Shown piece after piece: positions 8,823 through 20,600 of a stretch of DNA of 64,000 nt. This DNA comes from Allgaiera indica. GTDB taxonomy: Bacteria > Pseudomonadota > Alphaproteobacteria > Rhodobacterales > Rhodobacteraceae. A program made the translations under genes and the position numbers. Below the pieces are notes generated by a model. It was not told the origin of the DNA and did no database searches. It was given only the letters and a program-made list of their open reading frames with translations. Within the stretch, counting starts at the first letter, position 1. Every line of letters starts with the position of its first letter. The stretch is from the NCBI RefSeq assembly GCF_900106675.1, contig NZ_FNOB01000009.1, forward strand, positions 62,001 through 126,000, in the 5' to 3' direction.

Positions 8823-9532
8823 TTGAAATGATCCTTCAGCTTCTGCAGCGGACTGCGGTCGTCCGGGGCCGGGCCGGTTTCGGGTGCTGCCGCCCTTGCG
8901 CGGTCGTCGGATCGGGCGGGTGTCGCGGCGCGCGCGCCGCCCCCGCTGCCGCCCGAAGACCGCGGCGGCGCGGTGCGCAGGCTGACCGCATTCATGAAGC
9001 GCGCGCCGTCGCCCTGGGCCAGCGCCGTGGCGCCATCCGAGATGCCGCGCAGCAGATCGTCGATCCATGCCTCATCGGCCTTGGCGAAATCATGCAGCAC
9101 ATAGCCCGCGACCCGGTCCTTGTGGCCGGGATGGCCGATGCCGATCCGCACCCGCGCATAGGCCTCGCCGATATGGGCGTGGATCGACCGCAACCCGTTG
9201 TGCCCGGCATGACCGCCGCCCTGCTTTACCCGGCACTTGCCGGGCGCAAGGTCCAGCTCGTCATGGAAGACGGTAATGTCCTCGGGCGCCAGCTTGTAGA
9301 AGCGCATCGCCTCGCCCACGGACTGGCCCGAGAGGTTCATGAAGGTATGGGGCTTCAGCAAGATCACCTTCACCTCGCCCAGCCGGCCCTCGGCCACCTC
9401 GCCCTGGAACCGCGCGCGCCAGGGGGCAAAGCCGTGATCGGCGGCGATCCGGTCCAGGGCCATGAAGCCGATATTGTGGCGATTGCGCGCGTATTTCGCG
9501 CCAGGATTGCCAAGGCCGGCGAAGAGATGCAT
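8819..9532 (-). CDS. pth: peptidyl-tRNA hydrolase
   Basis: Pth releases peptides from tRNA after premature ribosome drop-off. The 237-residue product has the family's residues: N9 and H19 in [16 protein letters not shown]66 in FMNLSG and D91 in FHDELDL, aligning with N10, H20, N68 and D93 of the E. coli enzyme. It is longer than usual (about 190) because of a low-complexity Gly/Ala/Arg/Pro tail of about 50 residues ending LQKLKDHFK, seen in some alphaproteobacterial Pth proteins. The ATG complements 9530-9532. The stop overlaps the next gene's GTG. Confidence 0.94.
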   Translation of the reverse strand: MHLFAGLGNPGAKYARNRHNIGFMALDRIAADHGFAPWRARFQGEVAEGRLGEVKVILLKPHTFMNLSGQSVGEAMRFYKLAPEDITVFHDELDLAPGKCRVKQGGGHAGHNGLRSIHAHIGEAYARVRIGIGHPGHKDRVAGYVLHDFAKADEAWIDDLLRGISDGATALAQGDGARFMNAVSLRTAPPRSSGGSGGGARAATPARSDDRARAAAPETGPAPDDRSPLQKLKDHFK

Positions 9533-9715
9533 CCAAAGGCTCCTTTCACCCGACGTTCTGCCGTGAAACGCGGGAAAATGCCAGAGCATCCCGGCGCGAA
9601 GGCGGCGCGGGCGGGCAGGTCCCCCGCCTTGGCCGCCACTTCGTGCGCCGCCCGCTCTGGACCCTGCGGCGGGCAGGTGATTAACTCCGCCCGATCGCGA
9701 AAACGGAGAATGACG

Positions 9716-10582
9716 ATGGCCAGCGGCAGCAATATCCGCACCTACTACGACGGCACCTGGCATGAGGGCGACGTGCCGATCATGAAGGCCGCCGACCATG
9801 GCAGCTGGCTTGGATCCACCGTGTTCGACGGGGCGCGGATGTTCGAGGGCGTCACCCCCGATCTCGACGCCCATTGCGCGCGCATCAACCGCTCGGCCGA
9901 GGCGCTGATGATCACGCCCTCGGTGGCGACCGACCAGATGGTGAAGATCGTGCGCGAGGGGCTCGCGCTCTATCCCAAGGGCACTCCGGTCTATATCCGG
10001 CCGATGTACTGGGCGCTGGACGGGGACGAAAGCGCGATCGTGCCGAAAAGCGGCGCCACCGGCTTCGCGATCTGCCTGGAGGAAATCCCGATGCCTCCGG
10101 CCGAGGCCGCGACCACGCTGACCAGGACGCAATTTCAGCGCCCGATCCTGGCCGATGCGGTGGTCAATGCCAAGGCCGGCTGCCTTTATCCCAACAACGC
10201 CCGCATGCTGGCCGAGGCCCGCGCCAAGGGCTTCGGCAATGCGCTGGTGGCCGACGCGATGGGCAACGTCGCCGAAAGCGCCACCGCGAATGTCTTCATG
10301 GTCAGGGACGGAGAGGTCTTTACCCCGATCGCCAACGGCACCTTCCTGTCGGGCATCACCCGCGCGCGGCACCTGTCGAACCTGCGCGCCGCGGGCTACG
10401 CCTGCCACGAGACGGTGCTGAGCTTTGCCGATTTCCATGCCGCGGACGAGGTCTTCCTGTCGGGCAACATGTCCAAGGTGATGCCGGTGACCCGGTTCGA
10501 CGATACAAGCTATCAGATCGGCCCGGTCACCCGCCGCGCGCGCGAACTGTACTGGGATTGGGCGCTCAGCGACGCGCGCTGA
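9716..10582 (+). CDS. ilvE: branched-chain amino acid aminotransferase (PLP fold type IV)
   Basis: A 288-residue class IV aminotransferase that probably interconverts branched-chain amino acids and their 2-oxo acids. The PLP-binding lysine is in [13 protein letters not shown], and the fold-type signature continues in [20 protein letters not shown] and [12 protein letters not shown] used the second ATG (9716) because GGAG is properly spaced from it; the first ATG at 9710 is too close. The class also contains D-amino acid transaminases and aminodeoxychorismate lyases, so the substrate is not certain. It is divergent from pth. Confidence 0.78.
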   Translation: MASGSNIRTYYDGTWHEGDVPIMKAADHGSWLGSTVFDGARMFEGVTPDLDAHCARINRSAEALMITPSVATDQMVKIVREGLALYPKGTPVYIRPMYWALDGDESAIVPKSGATGFAICLEEIPMPPAEAATTLTRTQFQRPILADAVVNAKAGCLYPNNARMLAEARAKGFGNALVADAMGNVAESATANVFMVRDGEVFTPIANGTFLSGITRARHLSNLRAAGYACHETVLSFADFHAADEVFLSGNMSKVMPVTRFDDTSYQIGPVTRRARELYWDWALSDAR

Positions 10583-10655
10583 GGCCGCCGACGCGATCCC
10601 CACTTGTCAGCCGCCCCCGGTTTCGGCGATGATCCCACGGTCCTAGGAGGGCCCC

Positions 10656-11111
10656 ATGCGCAAGTTTCTTGTCGTACTCGACGACAGCCGAGAATGTCTC
10701 AACGCCATGCGCTTCGCCGCGCTGCGTGCAAATCACACCAAGGCGGGGGTGCAGATCCTTTCAGTGATCCCGCCCGAGGAGTTCCAGCACTGGCTGGGCG
10801 TGGCCGAGGTGATGCGCACCGAGGCACGTGAACGGATCGAGGCGCATTTCGAGGTGTTCGCCAAATGGATGCGGACCCGGCAGAACGTGGATCCCGAATT
10901 GGTGATCCGCGAAGGAGAGCCGGTGGCCGAGATCCTGGCCCAGATCAAGGAAGACCCCGAGATCGGAATCCTGGTGCTGGGCGCGGGGACCGATCGCGGC
11001 GGGCCGGGCAATCTGGTCACGGCGTTGACACGCAGTTCGGGCACGCTGCCAATCCCGATCACCATCGTCCCGGGCGAGATGTCCAAGGAACGCCTAGAAG
11101 CGATCACCTGA
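10656..11111 (+). CDS. universal stress protein (UspA family)
   Basis: A 151-residue single-domain Usp protein. It starts with the family beta strand and acidic residue (MRKFLVVLDDS) and ends with the nucleotide-binding segment LVLGAGTDRGGPGNL followed by PITIVPG. Such proteins are cytoplasmic and often bind ATP; the specific role is unknown. GGAGG lies six bases before the ATG. It stands in the same direction as the aminotransferase upstream and the GSCFA gene downstream, but the gap of over 150 bases on the downstream side suggests a separate unit. Confidence 0.88.
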   Translation: MRKFLVVLDDSRECLNAMRFAALRANHTKAGVQILSVIPPEEFQHWLGVAEVMRTEARERIEAHFEVFAKWMRTRQNVDPELVIREGEPVAEILAQIKEDPEIGILVLGAGTDRGGPGNLVTALTRSSGTLPIPITIVPGEMSKERLEAIT

Positions 11112-11269
11112 TCCGCCCCCGACGCCCCGTTCAGCCGCGCGCGTGGCTGCCAGCATCGGGCAGCGTCAAAGCTGGTGACAAGCCGGGGCCTATTTTGGCA
11201 AGATGGTGCCAACGAGGGCGCGGCACGGGATCGCACCCCGCATCCGGCGGACCAAAGAGGCCAAGGGTC

Positions 11270-12367
11270 GTGGCAGACAACCCCTATCGGGAACTTCCCC
11301 CAACCGCGTTCTGGCGCACCGGCGTGGCCGAGGCGGGGCTGTTCGGTTTGCAGGGCCTTTGGAAATCGCCCTGGCGTTTGCCGTCGGATGCGCGGTTTTC
11401 CACCTTCGGGTCGTGCTTTGCCCAGCACATCAGCCGGGCACTGGTGGCGCGCGGGGTGACCTGGAAAGATGCCGAGCCCGCCCCGGGCCGCACCCCCGAC
11501 GAATTGGCGCGCAAGTACAATTACGGCGTCTTCACCGCGCGCACCGGCAATATCTACACTGCCGCGCAACTGCTGACCTGGACCCGCCTGGCACTGGGCG
11601 AGATGCCGATCGAGGCGATCGAGATCTGGGAAGGTCCCGAGGGCCGCTTCCACGACACCCTGCGCCCGAAGATAGAACCCGACGGCTTCGAGAGCATCGC
11701 CGAGGCACGCGCCTCGCTTGCCACCACAGCCCGCGCCTTCCGCCGCGCCTTTGCCGAGGCCGAGGTCTTCGTCTTCACCCTGGGTCTCACCGAGGGCTGG
11801 GAGGACGCCTCCACCGGCCAGTGCTGGCCGCTTTGCCCCGGCACCGGCGTGGGCACCTTCGACCCCGCGCGCCATGTCTTCGTCAATTACGACTACCCCC
11901 GCATCCGTGCGGATCTGGAGGCCGCGATGGCGCTGATGCGCGGCGTCACGCCGGGCTTGCGGTTTCTGTTCACCGTGTCGCCGGTGCCGCTGGTCGCGAC
12001 CGCCTCGGGCGGGCATGTGCTGGTGGCGACGACGCATTCGAAATCCGTCTTGCGGGCGGTGGCGGGGGATCTGGCCGCCGCATGCGAAGAGGTCGATTAT
12101 TTCCCCTCCTACGAGATCATCGCAAGCCCACCCGCCCGCGCCACCTTCTTTGAGCCCAACATGCGCACCATCGCCCCCGAGGGGGTGAACCTGGTGATGA
12201 CGCATTTCTTCGCCGGTCTCGACATTTCCGCCCCGCCCGAACGCGGCGAGGCGCAGGACGGGGCGCAGGACGGGGCCGCCGCTCGGCAGAAGGCTTCCGA
12301 GGCCGAAATGGCGGCCGAGGATCTGGTCTGCGAAGAGATCATCCTGGAGCAGTTCAATGACGGCTAG
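11270..12367 (+). CDS. GSCFA domain protein
   Basis: About 365 residues with the diagnostic FGSCFAQHI near residues 46-54, which gives the family its name. GSCFA proteins resemble SGNH/GDSL esterases, with the serine in GSCFA as likely nucleophile, and are often found near polysaccharide genes. Their substrates are unknown. The start is inferred as a GTG at 11270, behind AGAGG; no ATG lies nearby. The C-terminus has an Asp-Gly-Ala-rich low-complexity patch. The stop overlaps the next gene's start by 11 bases, so the two are coupled. Confidence 0.78.
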   Translation: MADNPYRELPPTAFWRTGVAEAGLFGLQGLWKSPWRLPSDARFSTFGSCFAQHISRALVARGVTWKDAEPAPGRTPDELARKYNYGVFTARTGNIYTAAQLLTWTRLALGEMPIEAIEIWEGPEGRFHDTLRPKIEPDGFESIAEARASLATTARAFRRAFAEAEVFVFTLGLTEGWEDASTGQCWPLCPGTGVGTFDPARHVFVNYDYPRIRADLEAAMALMRGVTPGLRFLFTVSPVPLVATASGGHVLVATTHSKSVLRAVAGDLAAACEEVDYFPSYEIIASPPARATFFEPNMRTIAPEGVNLVMTHFFAGLDISAPPERGEAQDGAQDGAAARQKASEAEMAAEDLVCEEIILEQFNDG

Positions 12368-13055
12368 CCCAGAGCCCCAGGTCTATTTCATCGGAGACAG
12401 CCATTGCGCGGCACTTCTGGCCGGCGCGCGGCTTCTGGGGATCGCCGCGGACGGGGCCTCTTGGTCAGGTTCGACCTGGCATGACGGGCGCTTCGCGCTG
12501 AACGAGAACGGCATCAATCCGCGCGGCCTGCCGCAGGCGGGGCGGCTGGTGGAGGCGCTGCGCGAACGGGTCGGGCGCGCGCGGGTGGTGCCGCCGGGCC
12601 GGCCGGTGGTGTCGACCCTGGGGTTCCATCTGGGCCGGCTGGTGCCGCCCTATGGCTGGAACGGGCACGAGGCACTGCCCCGGGCCGAGGGTTTCCCGGC
12701 CGAGGCCGATGTGACCTCGCGCGCCTTTCTGCGCGACTACATCCGCCACCACCGCCGCCGCCATTTCCGCATTGCCCGGCGCTGGGCGCGGCAGGAACGG
12801 CTGATCCTGGTCGCGCCGCCGCCTGCGTTCGAGCGCCCCAATTACCGCGCCTTCCGCGAGGAATTGCTGGCCTGGTACCGTGACGAGGGGCTTGCGGTCT
12901 TCGACCCCAGCCCGGAATTCGCGCGCGAAGCCGGTGGCCTGGTGCCGCCCGCGCTGCTGGAGGAAGACGGGATCCACGGCACCCCCGAATACGGCGCGCG
13001 TGTCCTGCGCGCGATGCAGCGCGCGGGTGTTCTGGACCTCGCGCAGCCCGATTGA
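12357..13055 (+). CDS. SGNH/GDSL hydrolase-like protein
   Basis: A 232-residue protein with the features of a small SGNH-fold hydrolase. FIGDSHCAA at residues 11-19 holds the candidate nucleophile serine S15, and DGIHGTPEYG near the end holds the candidate Asp204/His207 pair. The middle is rich in Arg/His. The substrate is unknown; an ester of a glycan or lipid is plausible. The start lies within the last codons of the GSCFA gene, so both products are probably made together. I am confident of the motifs but not of a specific activity. Confidence 0.6.
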   Translation: MTASPEPQVYFIGDSHCAALLAGARLLGIAADGASWSGSTWHDGRFALNENGINPRGLPQAGRLVEALRERVGRARVVPPGRPVVSTLGFHLGRLVPPYGWNGHEALPRAEGFPAEADVTSRAFLRDYIRHHRRRHFRIARRWARQERLILVAPPPAFERPNYRAFREELLAWYRDEGLAVFDPSPEFAREAGGLVPPALLEEDGIHGTPEYGARVLRAMQRAGVLDLAQPD

Positions 13056-13088
13056 TCCGCCCCGATTGATCCGAAAGGAAGCCGACCG

Positions 13089-13757
13089 ATGCCCGCTGAC
13101 CAGCCCGAAGATCCCGCGATGCAAGATCTGCCGCCGCCCTACCGCGTGCCCGAGGGCAGCGAGCTGGAGCTGAAGGCGCCGAACCGCCACCAGAAACGCC
13201 TGCGCCTTCTGGCGCAGATGCCCCGCGGCGGGCGCTGCGCCGAGATCGGGGTGTGGAACGGGGCGTTCTCGGAATACATCCTCGAAGTCACCCGCCCGCG
13301 CGAGTTGATCCTGATCGACCCCTGGGATCTGCTGTCTGACCGCCCCGAGGGCGAGCAGACCCACAAGAAGCACGCCGACGAGGATTTCATGGGCTCGATG
13401 CGCGACCGGGTGGCCGCGAAATTCGCCGACCGTCCCGAGGTGAAGCTGCATCAGGGCTTTTCGGCGGATGTGCTGGAGACGCTGGACGACGATTGCCTCG
13501 ACTGGATCTATATCGACGGCAATCACCGCTATGAATTCGTGCGCCGCGATCTGCGGGCGGCGGCGCGCAAGGTGCGGCTGGGCGGGGTGATCGCGGGCGA
13601 CGATCTGTTCTGGAAGCGCGACGATCGGATGCATGTGCGCGACGCGGTGATGGAATTCCTCGCCGGGGCGGGGCTGGAGCGCAAGGTCGATCACATCGGC
13701 CAGCAGTTCATGATCCCCGTGGGCGAAGAGATCAAGAAGGCCTACGCGGCGGCCTAG
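13089..13757 (+). CDS. class I SAM-dependent methyltransferase
   Basis: A 222-residue Rossmann-fold methyltransferase. SAM-binding motif I is AEIGVWNGAF (residues 51-60), with a following acidic residue in LILIDPWD (D77) and motif IV-like LDWIYIDGNHRYE. The IDGNHxY string is typical of the Methyltransf_24 group that modifies sugars and small molecules. AAGGA precedes the ATG. It follows the SGNH gene by 33 bases, and the trio may act on one substrate; that is inference. Its last four bases overlap the stop of the convergent VOC gene. Confidence 0.8.
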   Translation: MPADQPEDPAMQDLPPPYRVPEGSELELKAPNRHQKRLRLLAQMPRGGRCAEIGVWNGAFSEYILEVTRPRELILIDPWDLLSDRPEGEQTHKKHADEDFMGSMRDRVAAKFADRPEVKLHQGFSADVLETLDDDCLDWIYIDGNHRYEFVRRDLRAAARKVRLGGVIAGDDLFWKRDDRMHVRDAVMEFLAGAGLERKVDHIGQQFMIPVGEEIKKAYAAA

Positions 13758-14185
13758 GCTGCCCCAGGCCCCGGTTCCGCCGCGGTTCCGCCCCGATCGC
13801 TGCGGGTGAACTGGATCAGGTCCCAGCGGTTGCCCCAGGGATCCGACCACACCGCGACGCGGCCATAGTGCTCATCCCGCGGGGCGCTCTCGAACCGGAT
13901 GCCCTGCGCCTGCATGCGGCGGTGGTCGGCATCGAAATCCTCGGTCTCCAGGAACAGCCAGACCCGGCCGCCGCCCTGCGCGCCGATCGCCGCGCCTTGC
14001 CGTTCGCCCACCGCGCGGGCCAGCAGGATCTCGGTCTCGGCGCCGGGCGGGGCGATGCGGACCCAGCGCTTGCCGCCGCCAAGGTCGGTGTCCTCGCGGC
14101 ATTCGAACCCCAGCGGCAGAAAGAAGGCAAGTGCCGCGTCGTAGTCGGGCACGAGCAGAGAGAATAGGGCCATGCGTGTCGGCAT
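13754..14185 (-). CDS. VOC (glyoxalase/bleomycin-resistance) family protein
   Basis: A 143-residue protein with the two beta-alpha-beta-beta-beta repeats of the vicinal oxygen chelate superfamily. The first runs from MALFSLLVPDYDAALAFFLP, the second from VWLFLETEDFDADHRRMQ to VWSDPWGNRWDLIQF, the latter a hallmark. Members include glyoxalase I, fosfomycin/bleomycin resistance proteins and dioxygenases, so no substrate can be named. The gene lies tail-to-tail with the methyltransferase, and its start is not far from the katG terminator. Confidence 0.85.
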   Translation of the reverse strand: MPTRMALFSLLVPDYDAALAFFLPLGFECREDTDLGGGKRWVRIAPPGAETEILLARAVGERQGAAIGAQGGGRVWLFLETEDFDADHRRMQAQGIRFESAPRDEHYGRVAVWSDPWGNRWDLIQFTRSDRGGTAAEPGPGAA

Positions 14186-14210
14186 AGGGCCATCCTGCGG
14201 CGGCCCGTGC

Positions 14211-14252
14211 CAAAAGAAAAGGCCGGGGCGCGCGGTTTTCCGCGCCCCGGCC
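14211..14252 (-). terminator. intrinsic terminator after katG
   Basis: A perfect 12-bp stem (GGCCGGGGCGCG at 14221-14232 with CGCGCCCCGGCC at 14241-14252) and an 8-nt loop is followed on the minus strand by TTTTCTTTTG. This is a textbook rho-independent terminator 22 bases past the katG stop. It also separates katG from the VOC gene. Confidence 0.9.
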
Positions 14253-14273
14253 CGATGTCGCGCCTCCGGCCCG

Positions 14274-16514
<2,241 letters not shown>

Positions 16515-16591
16515 TCATTCCTTGCAGGCGGGTGGGGCCATGGGCCCGAGTCGCCGCCTCCCAATCCGACAGGTAACAAAGCCGAACCATT

Positions 16592-16622
16592 AGATTAAGT
16601 TGAATCTCCTGATCGTGAGGAT
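16592..16622. promoter_or_regulatory. putative OxyR operator between katG and oxyR
   Basis: Two dyads sit back to back just ahead of oxyR. GATTAAGTTGAATC (16593-16606) is a perfect 4-bp-arm repeat, and ATCTCCTGATCGTGAGGAT (16604-16622) is an imperfect one. Paired dyads with half-sites about one helical turn apart are what a LysR-type tetramer binds. The position is suitable for autorepression of oxyR and activation of katG. The match to any OxyR consensus is loose. Confidence 0.5.
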
Positions 16623-16633
16623 AAGGTGACCTT

Positions 16634-17560
16634 ATGATCAACCTGACCCTGCGCCAATTGCGCTACTTCGAGTCGCTTGCCCGGCACCGTCATTTCGGCC
16701 GGGCCGCCGAGGTTTGCTCTGTCTCGCAGCCGGCGTTGTCGATGCAGATCAAGGAGATGGAGGCCGTGTTGGGCACGCCGCTGTTCGAGCGCAGCGCCCG
16801 CCAGGTGCGGCTGACGGGTTTCGGCGAGGAATTCGCCGACCGGGTGCAGGCGATCCTGCGCTCTGTCGATGAACTGGAAGATCTGGCGCGCGCCTCGCGC
16901 GAAAGCCTGGCGGGGCGGCTTCGGATCGGCATCATCCCGACGATCGCGCCGTATCTGCTGCCCACGCTGATCGGCAAGCTGGCCGAACGCAGCCCCGGCC
17001 TTGATCTGCGGGTGCGTGAGACGGTGACCTCCAAGCTGCTGACCGAGCTGGCCGAAGGGCGGTTGGATACCGCGATCCTGGCGCTGCCGGTGTCGGAACC
17101 CAACCTGCACGAGGTGGCGCTGTTTTCCGAAGATTTCGTGCTGGTGCGCCCGGAATGCGACGCCGGAAAACCTGCGCCCTCGCCCGAGCGGCTGCGCGAG
17201 ATGCGGCTTTTGCTGCTGGAAGAGGGGCATTGCTTTCGCGACCAGGCGCTGTCGTTTTGCAACCTGCCCGCGGCGCCGCCGCGGGAATTGCTGGACGGGT
17301 CTTCGCTGTCGACCCTGGTGCAGATGGTGGCCGCGGGGATCGGGGTAACCTTGATCCCTGAGATGGCGGTCGGGGTGGAAACACGTTCCGCTGCGGTGAC
17401 GATATCGTGTTTCGAGGGGATCCAGCCCTCGCGCACGATCGGCATGGTCTGGCGCCGCACCAGCCCGCTGACGAAGCAGCTGGTGCAACTGTCAGAGGTG
17501 GTGCGCGCCGCGGCCGAGGACCTGCGCGCCCGTCAACTGCGGGCCGGGCCCGGCGTTTAG
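16634..17560 (+). CDS. oxyR: hydrogen-peroxide-sensing LysR-type activator
   Basis: A 308-residue LysR-family regulator with an N-terminal winged helix-turn-helix (LRQLRYFESLARHRHFGRAA) and a C-terminal sensor domain. The redox pair is recognisable: EEGHCFRDQALSFC places C200 and C209 with the spacing and context of C199/C208 in E. coli OxyR, which form a disulfide on reaction with peroxide. AAGGTGA precedes the ATG. Divergence from katG supports the assignment, since katG is a standard OxyR target. Confidence 0.95.
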   Translation: MINLTLRQLRYFESLARHRHFGRAAEVCSVSQPALSMQIKEMEAVLGTPLFERSARQVRLTGFGEEFADRVQAILRSVDELEDLARASRESLAGRLRIGIIPTIAPYLLPTLIGKLAERSPGLDLRVRETVTSKLLTELAEGRLDTAILALPVSEPNLHEVALFSEDFVLVRPECDAGKPAPSPERLREMRLLLLEEGHCFRDQALSFCNLPAAPPRELLDGSSLSTLVQMVAAGIGVTLIPEMAVGVETRSAAVTISCFEGIQPSRTIGMVWRRTSPLTKQLVQLSEVVRAAAEDLRARQLRAGPGV

Positions 17561-17655
17561 CCCGTCCTAAGACTACATTTACGGATTCCTGCGATAGCAG
17601 ATGCAGACCATTTTCTGTCGCGGCTTCTTTGCGCGCCCAAAACCGGGAACCGAAA

Positions 17656-20600
17656 ATGAAGATCACCTTTTCGTCTCTGGCCGTCCGCATTCCGGTGATG
17701 TTCACTGTGTCCGCCGTCATACTTGCCGGTATCATCACCTATTCCAGCTATCAAAGCGCCAAGCGCGGCCTGGAACACGAGGCGGAGAACCGGCTTCAGG
17801 CCGTCGCCGCGAGCCGCGCGAAGGAACTGACGACCTGGCTGAGGCTGCTGACCGCGGAAGTGAAGGAGATGCGCCACAGCGCCAACGTGCATGAGGCGCT
17901 GGATGCCTTCAACGCCGGTTGGCACGAGATCGACGCCGATCCCCGGACCTATCTGCAAAAGCATTACGTCTTCGACAATCAGCATCCCGCGGGCAGCCGT
18001 CACAAGCTGGACGCGGCGAAGGACGGCTCCAGCTGGAGCCAGGCGCATGCCGAATATCATCCCCAGTTCCGCGAGTTGAAGGAGATGCGCGATTTCTCGG
18101 ACATCTTCCTGATCGACGCCAAGGCCGACCTCGTCTACAGCGTCTTCAAAGAGGCCGATTTCGCGACCAATCTGGCAAGCGGCCCCTATGCCGACTCCGG
18201 GCTGGGCCATGCCTATCGCGCGGCGAAGGACCTGCCCGAAGGCAAGGTTGTCTTCGTCGATTTCACCGAATACGCCCCGATGAACGGCACGCCGACCGCC
18301 TTCGTGGCGACGCGGGTCAACAATCCCGACGGGTCCTTCGCGGGCGTTCTGGCCGCGCAGATGCCGGAACAGCGCCTCAACGCGCTGGCAGCAGACCGCA
18401 CGGGCCTAGGCAAGGCGGGCCATGTCGCGCTGATCGGCGGTGACGGGCGGCTGCGCAACGTGGTGGTCGAAGATGGCGCCACGGTCAGCAAGATCCTCGA
18501 TCCGGTCCAACAGATCCCCGAGATCAAGGCGGCGCTGTCCGGCAAGTCGGGGGTCAATCTGAACGGCATTTCACCGGAAACCGGCCATGCGGTGGCCTTC
18601 GCCTATGCGCCGATCGACGTGATGGGCCAGCGCTGGGCGCTGCTGGCCGAGCAGAGCCGCGAGGAATTCCTGGCCGAGGCCGAAATGCTGCGCGACCGTG
18701 GCCTGTTGATCATGGCCGGCGCGGTGGTGGCTGCGGTGATCGTGGGCCTCTTGATGGCCCGCCAGATCGTCCGCCCGCTGCAGGGCGTGATGGGCGCGAT
18801 GGACCGGATCGCCGCGAAGGAATACGATTTCGAGGTGCCCTACCGCAAGGGCCGGGACGAGAGCGGCGCGATCGCCCGCCATCTTGAGGATTTCCGCGGT
18901 AAGTTGCAGGCCAACGAGGCGGCCGAGAAGATGGCGCTGGTCAAGTCGCGGGCCTTCTCCGGCGCGGCGGCGGCCTTCATGCTGGTCGACCGCGATCTTG
19001 AGATCATCGACTACAACACGGCGCTGAAGAAGCTTTTCGCCGACAACATCGATGAATTGCGCGCGCGCTGGCCCGATTTCGACCCCGAGAAGCTGCTGGG
19101 CATCAACATCGACAAGTTCCACAAGAACCCCGCCCATCAGCGCGCGATCCTGGCCGATCCGGCGAACCTGCCCTATACGGCCGACATCACCCTTGGCGAG
19201 ACCCGGCTGCAACTGCTGATCGACGGTATCTTCGACGATGAGGGCGAATATGTCGGCGCGTCGCTTGAATGGCGTGACGTGGCCGACACGCGCATCAACA
19301 GCGCGATCATGGAAGCCCTGCGCCGCAACCAGGCGATGATGGAATATGACGATCAGTTCCGTCTGCGCAAGTTCAACGACAAGTTCACCGAGGTCTTCGG
19401 TTGGGGCGAAGAGGCGCTGAACAAGACCTTCGAGGACCTCTTCGGCCCCAATGAGGACACCCGTATCGGCATGCAACGCCTGCGCGACGGGCTCAGTGTC
19501 ACGCGCAAGGTCGAGCGGCCCACCAAATCGGGCGGCAAGGTCTCGGTCGAGGTGGTGATGAACCCGGTCTTCAACAAGCAGGGCCAACTGGACCGTATCG
19601 TCGAGATCGGCAGCGATGTGACCCGGCTTGAAGTGGCGCGCCTGAAGGCCGAGGCCGAGGCAATGGCCCAGGCCGAGATGCAGCAGCGTGTCGTCGACGA
19701 TCTGCGCAAGGGTCTTTCGGCCTTGGCCGAGGGCGATCTGACGGTCGCACTCGACACCCCCTTCGCGTCGGAATACGAGGAGGTGCGGCGCGATTTCAAC
19801 GCCGCGCGCGAGAAGCTGGAAGATCTGGTGTCGCAGCTGCTCGAATCCTCGGGGCATATCAACAGCGGCGCGGTGCGGATCGCCAAGGCGTCGGACGACC
19901 TGTCGCGCCGCACCGAAAGCCAGGCGGCGACGCTCGAGGAAACCTCGGCCGCGCTGCACAAGATGACCGCCAGCCTGAAGACCACAGCCCAGGGCGCCGG
20001 CAAGGCCGACGTGGCGGTGCGCGAGGCACGCAAGGACGCCGAGACTTCGGGCGAGGTGATGAACCAGGCGGTTGGCGCCATGGGCGAGATCCAGACCTCT
20101 TCCAGCCAGATATCGAAGATCATCGGCGTGATCGACAACATCGCTTTCCAGACCAACCTTTTGGCGTTGAATGCCGGTGTCGAGGCCGCCCGGGCGGGCG
20201 AGGCCGGGCGCGGCTTTGCCGTGGTCGCCTCGGAAGTGCGCGATCTGGCGCAACGCTCGTCCGAGGCCGCGAAGGAGATCGAGGATCTGATCTCTGCCTC
20301 GTCGGGCCATGTGAACACCGGCGTGCGGCTGGTGGGACAGGCCGGCGAGACGCTGCAAAGCGTGCTGAGCGCGGTGGCCAACCTGTCGACGCTGGTTTCG
20401 GGCATCGCGGCGGCCCAGGAAGAACAATCGATGGGCCTGTCCGAGATCAGCGGCGGCGCCAACGCGCTGTCGGAGGTGACCCAGCGCAATGCCTCGATGG
20501 TCGATCAATCCACGAGTGAAAGCCACGCGTTGCGTGAACAGGCCGAACAACTGGCCACGCTGGTATCCCGGTTTCGCCTGGCGGGCGGCGAGGGTGCCAA

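Noticed and set aside
8819-10603. A 594-codon minus-strand ORF across pth and the aminotransferase
   Set aside because: Only the last 237 codons match a family (Pth). The upstream part is antisense to a clear aminotransferase and has no protein-like character.
18571-20550. A 659-codon minus-strand ORF opposite the chemoreceptor
   Set aside because: Antisense shadow. The sense frame has full chemoreceptor motifs.
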